Source of the DNA: Barrientosiimonas humi
GTDB lineage: Bacteria; Actinomycetota; Actinomycetes; Actinomycetales; Dermatophilaceae
Assembly (NCBI RefSeq): GCF_006716095.1
Contig: NZ_VFOK01000001.1
Location: 2,635,375-2,699,374 of the forward strand
DNA: 64,000 bases
Direction of reading: 5' to 3'
This document shows positions 63,048 to 64,000 of this stretch, in pieces; the stretch's first letter is position 1, and the number at the start of each line of letters is the position of its first letter. Under the pieces are notes generated by a model. The model was given only the letters and a program-made list of their open reading frames with translations, did not search any database and had not been told where the DNA came from. The position numbers were made by a program, and so were the translations under genes.

Positions 63048-63737
63048 ATGACGATGACTCAGCTTTCACCCCGGACCGACCTGGATCTGCAACGGCGCGG
63101 CAGCGCGCTGCGCGAGGAGATGCTCGCCGTGGCGCTCGCCCCGAGCGACCCGCGGTTGCGCCTGGTCGCGGTCGGGCGCCACGCGATCGACGAGCAGGTC
63201 GATCGGATCGAGTCGATGGCCCGCGCCAGCGTGACGCGGATGCAGACCGGCTGGCGGCTGCCCGGCCCGTGCCCCGAGACGGTGCGGCCCGTGCGGCTCA
63301 GCGTGATGGTCCCCGAGCAGGCCGTGGCCCGCTGCCCGCTGCTCGCCTGCCCCGGCACCGGCGTGCGCGTCGCGCCCGTGGCGATGGACCTCACCCTAGT
63401 CGACGACCACGTCGCGATGATCGCCGGACCGGTCACGCGGCGGCACGAACCGACGCTGTACGCCTCGACCAACCACGAGCTGCTGCTGCCGCTGCGCGAG
63501 CTGCGCGACGACCTGCTCGAGGTCAGCGAGCCCGCCGAGGACGCGCCCGACGTTCCGACCTCGCGCCAGCTCGAGGTCGCCCGGTCGCTCGCCCGCGGCG
63601 ACAAGGACGTCACGACCGCGCGCCGGCTGGGGACGTCAGTGCGCACCGTCGAGCGGGAGGTCTCGGCGATCCTCGCGCTCGTCGGCGCGGGCAACCGCCG
63701 CGAGGCGACAATGATCCTCAACGGGGCCGCGAGGTAG
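63048..63737 (+). CDS. LuxR-type HTH protein with unidentified N-terminal domain
   Basis: A 229-residue protein. The N-terminal 165 residues are α/β and not recognised. The C-terminal part (about 168-228) is a LuxR/FixJ-type helix-turn-helix: [39 protein letters not shown]. It lacks the phosphoacceptor Asp of a receiver. AAGGAGC lies about 10 nt before the ATG. The stop codon TAG is part of the TAGCCT -10 of the following tRNA gene. Confidence 0.72.
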   Translation: MTMTQLSPRTDLDLQRRGSALREEMLAVALAPSDPRLRLVAVGRHAIDEQVDRIESMARASVTRMQTGWRLPGPCPETVRPVRLSVMVPEQAVARCPLLACPGTGVRVAPVAMDLTLVDDHVAMIAGPVTRRHEPTLYASTNHELLLPLRELRDDLLEVSEPAEDAPDVPTSRQLEVARSLARGDKDVTTARRLGTSVRTVEREVSAILALVGAGNRREATMILNGAAR

Positions 63738-63764
63738 CCTTGACCGGCCCGTCCCCCGGGCCGC

Positions 63765-63840
63765 GCCGGTGTAGCTCAGTTGGTAGAGCGCCTCTCTTGT
63801 AAAGAGGATGTCGCGGGTTCGACTCCTGTCACCGGCTCCA
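63765..63840 (+). tRNA. tRNA-Thr (anticodon TGT)
   Basis: A 76-nt cloverleaf: acceptor GCCGGTG/CACCGGC, D-arm GCTC...GAGC, anticodon arm CCTCT-CTTGTAA-AGAGG with anticodon TGT, TΨC loop GTTCGAC, discriminator T and an encoded CCA. The -10 TAGCCT (63734-63739) overlaps the upstream stop codon. Confidence 0.96.
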
Positions 63841-63991
63841 TTGCAGGAACCGCGGAATCGCGAGCCTCGCGGCACTCAGCCCCGGAATACCGCGAGAGTA
63901 CCCCGTCCAATGAGTGGTCACAAGCGGACATGCATAGACTCTCGTATTGCACGCAGCGCGCACGTCAGATCGCACGACTACGGGAGGACTC

Positions 63992-64000
63992 ATGGCGGGG
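63992..64000 (+). CDS. Start of a gene running off the window
   Basis: ATG GCG GGG preceded by GGGAGGA at 5 nt, a good ribosome site. A TAGACT box lies at 63938. Only three codons are present, so the product cannot be named. Immediately downstream of a tRNA, it could belong to an integrated element. Confidence 0.45.

Noticed and set aside
63765-64000. Integrated element starting after tRNA-Thr
   Set aside because: A tRNA end followed by a new gene is suggestive, but only three codons of the gene are visible and no duplicate of the tRNA end is in the window.

Overview
The window is 64 kb of high-GC DNA with tightly packed genes. The gene content is typical of Actinomycetota, probably a Micrococcales-type organism: an IdeR-like repressor, GlnR-type boxes with an NnaR-like activator, a WXG100 protein, a 6C RNA, a c-di-AMP riboswitch in front of an NlpC/P60 gene, HrcA/CIRCE control of groEL, an actinobacterial HelD-like helicase and F420-type LLM oxidoreductases. 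The genus cannot be settled from this sequence alone. It reads as an ordinary chromosome with a few accessory scars.

Layout. 0-4.2 kb: K+/H+ antiporter, FmdB zinc ribbon, MTA-type phosphorylase, SAF protein and mscL. 4.2-9.6 kb: a large SF1 helicase with a Vsr-like nuclease tail and a small coupled gene (minus strand), then an AI-2E-family permease. 9.6-10.6 kb: tRNA-Arg(CCT), an orphan membrane protein and a decayed tRNA 3' fragment, which may be an integration scar. 10.7-21.5 kb: a complete assimilatory nitrate/nitrite island (narK, nasA, an FAD/BFD reductase broken by a one-base frameshift, nirB, nirD, cobA, nnaR, sirohydrochlorin chelatase). Two GlnR-like promoters of identical geometry drive it. 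21.6-30.8 kb: housekeeping genes including DNA alkylation repair, a riboswitch-controlled NlpC/P60 protein, ideR, DUF3105/DUF305, a 12-codon ORF with an extreme Shine-Dalgarno, the 6C RNA, pdxH, a ribbon-helix-helix/VOC pair and serC. 30.8-40.1 kb: pepN, MarR/MFS/small membrane protein, a two-component system with an HtrA protease, then 850 bp of hairpins and a 51-bp tandem repeat array. 40.1-50.9 kb: HelD-like helicase, FtsX-type ABC exporter, orphan WXG100 gene, PadR plus an enoate reductase, groEL. 51-64 kb: LLM oxidoreductase, DUF3263, PLP decarboxylase, ung, SGNH hydrolase, iron alcohol dehydrogenase, threonine aldolase, DUF6421 plus SDR, acyl-CoA dehydrogenase plus SDR, a LuxR-HTH protein, tRNA-Thr(TGT) and the first codons of a gene that leaves the window.

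How genes work together. The nitrate island is one chain of 1-4 nt start/stop overlaps covering import, reduction to ammonium and siroheme synthesis for nirB. Coupled overlaps (ATGA, GTGA, TGATG) recur through the window. At least ten genes carry a TANNNT-like -10 box only 6-8 nt before the start codon, which suggests frequent leaderless transcripts. Many gene ends carry long palindromes. One of these is a 70-bp element present twice with compensating changes, and a 43-bp GGTCGAGTAG/ATCGAGACC element also occurs twice.
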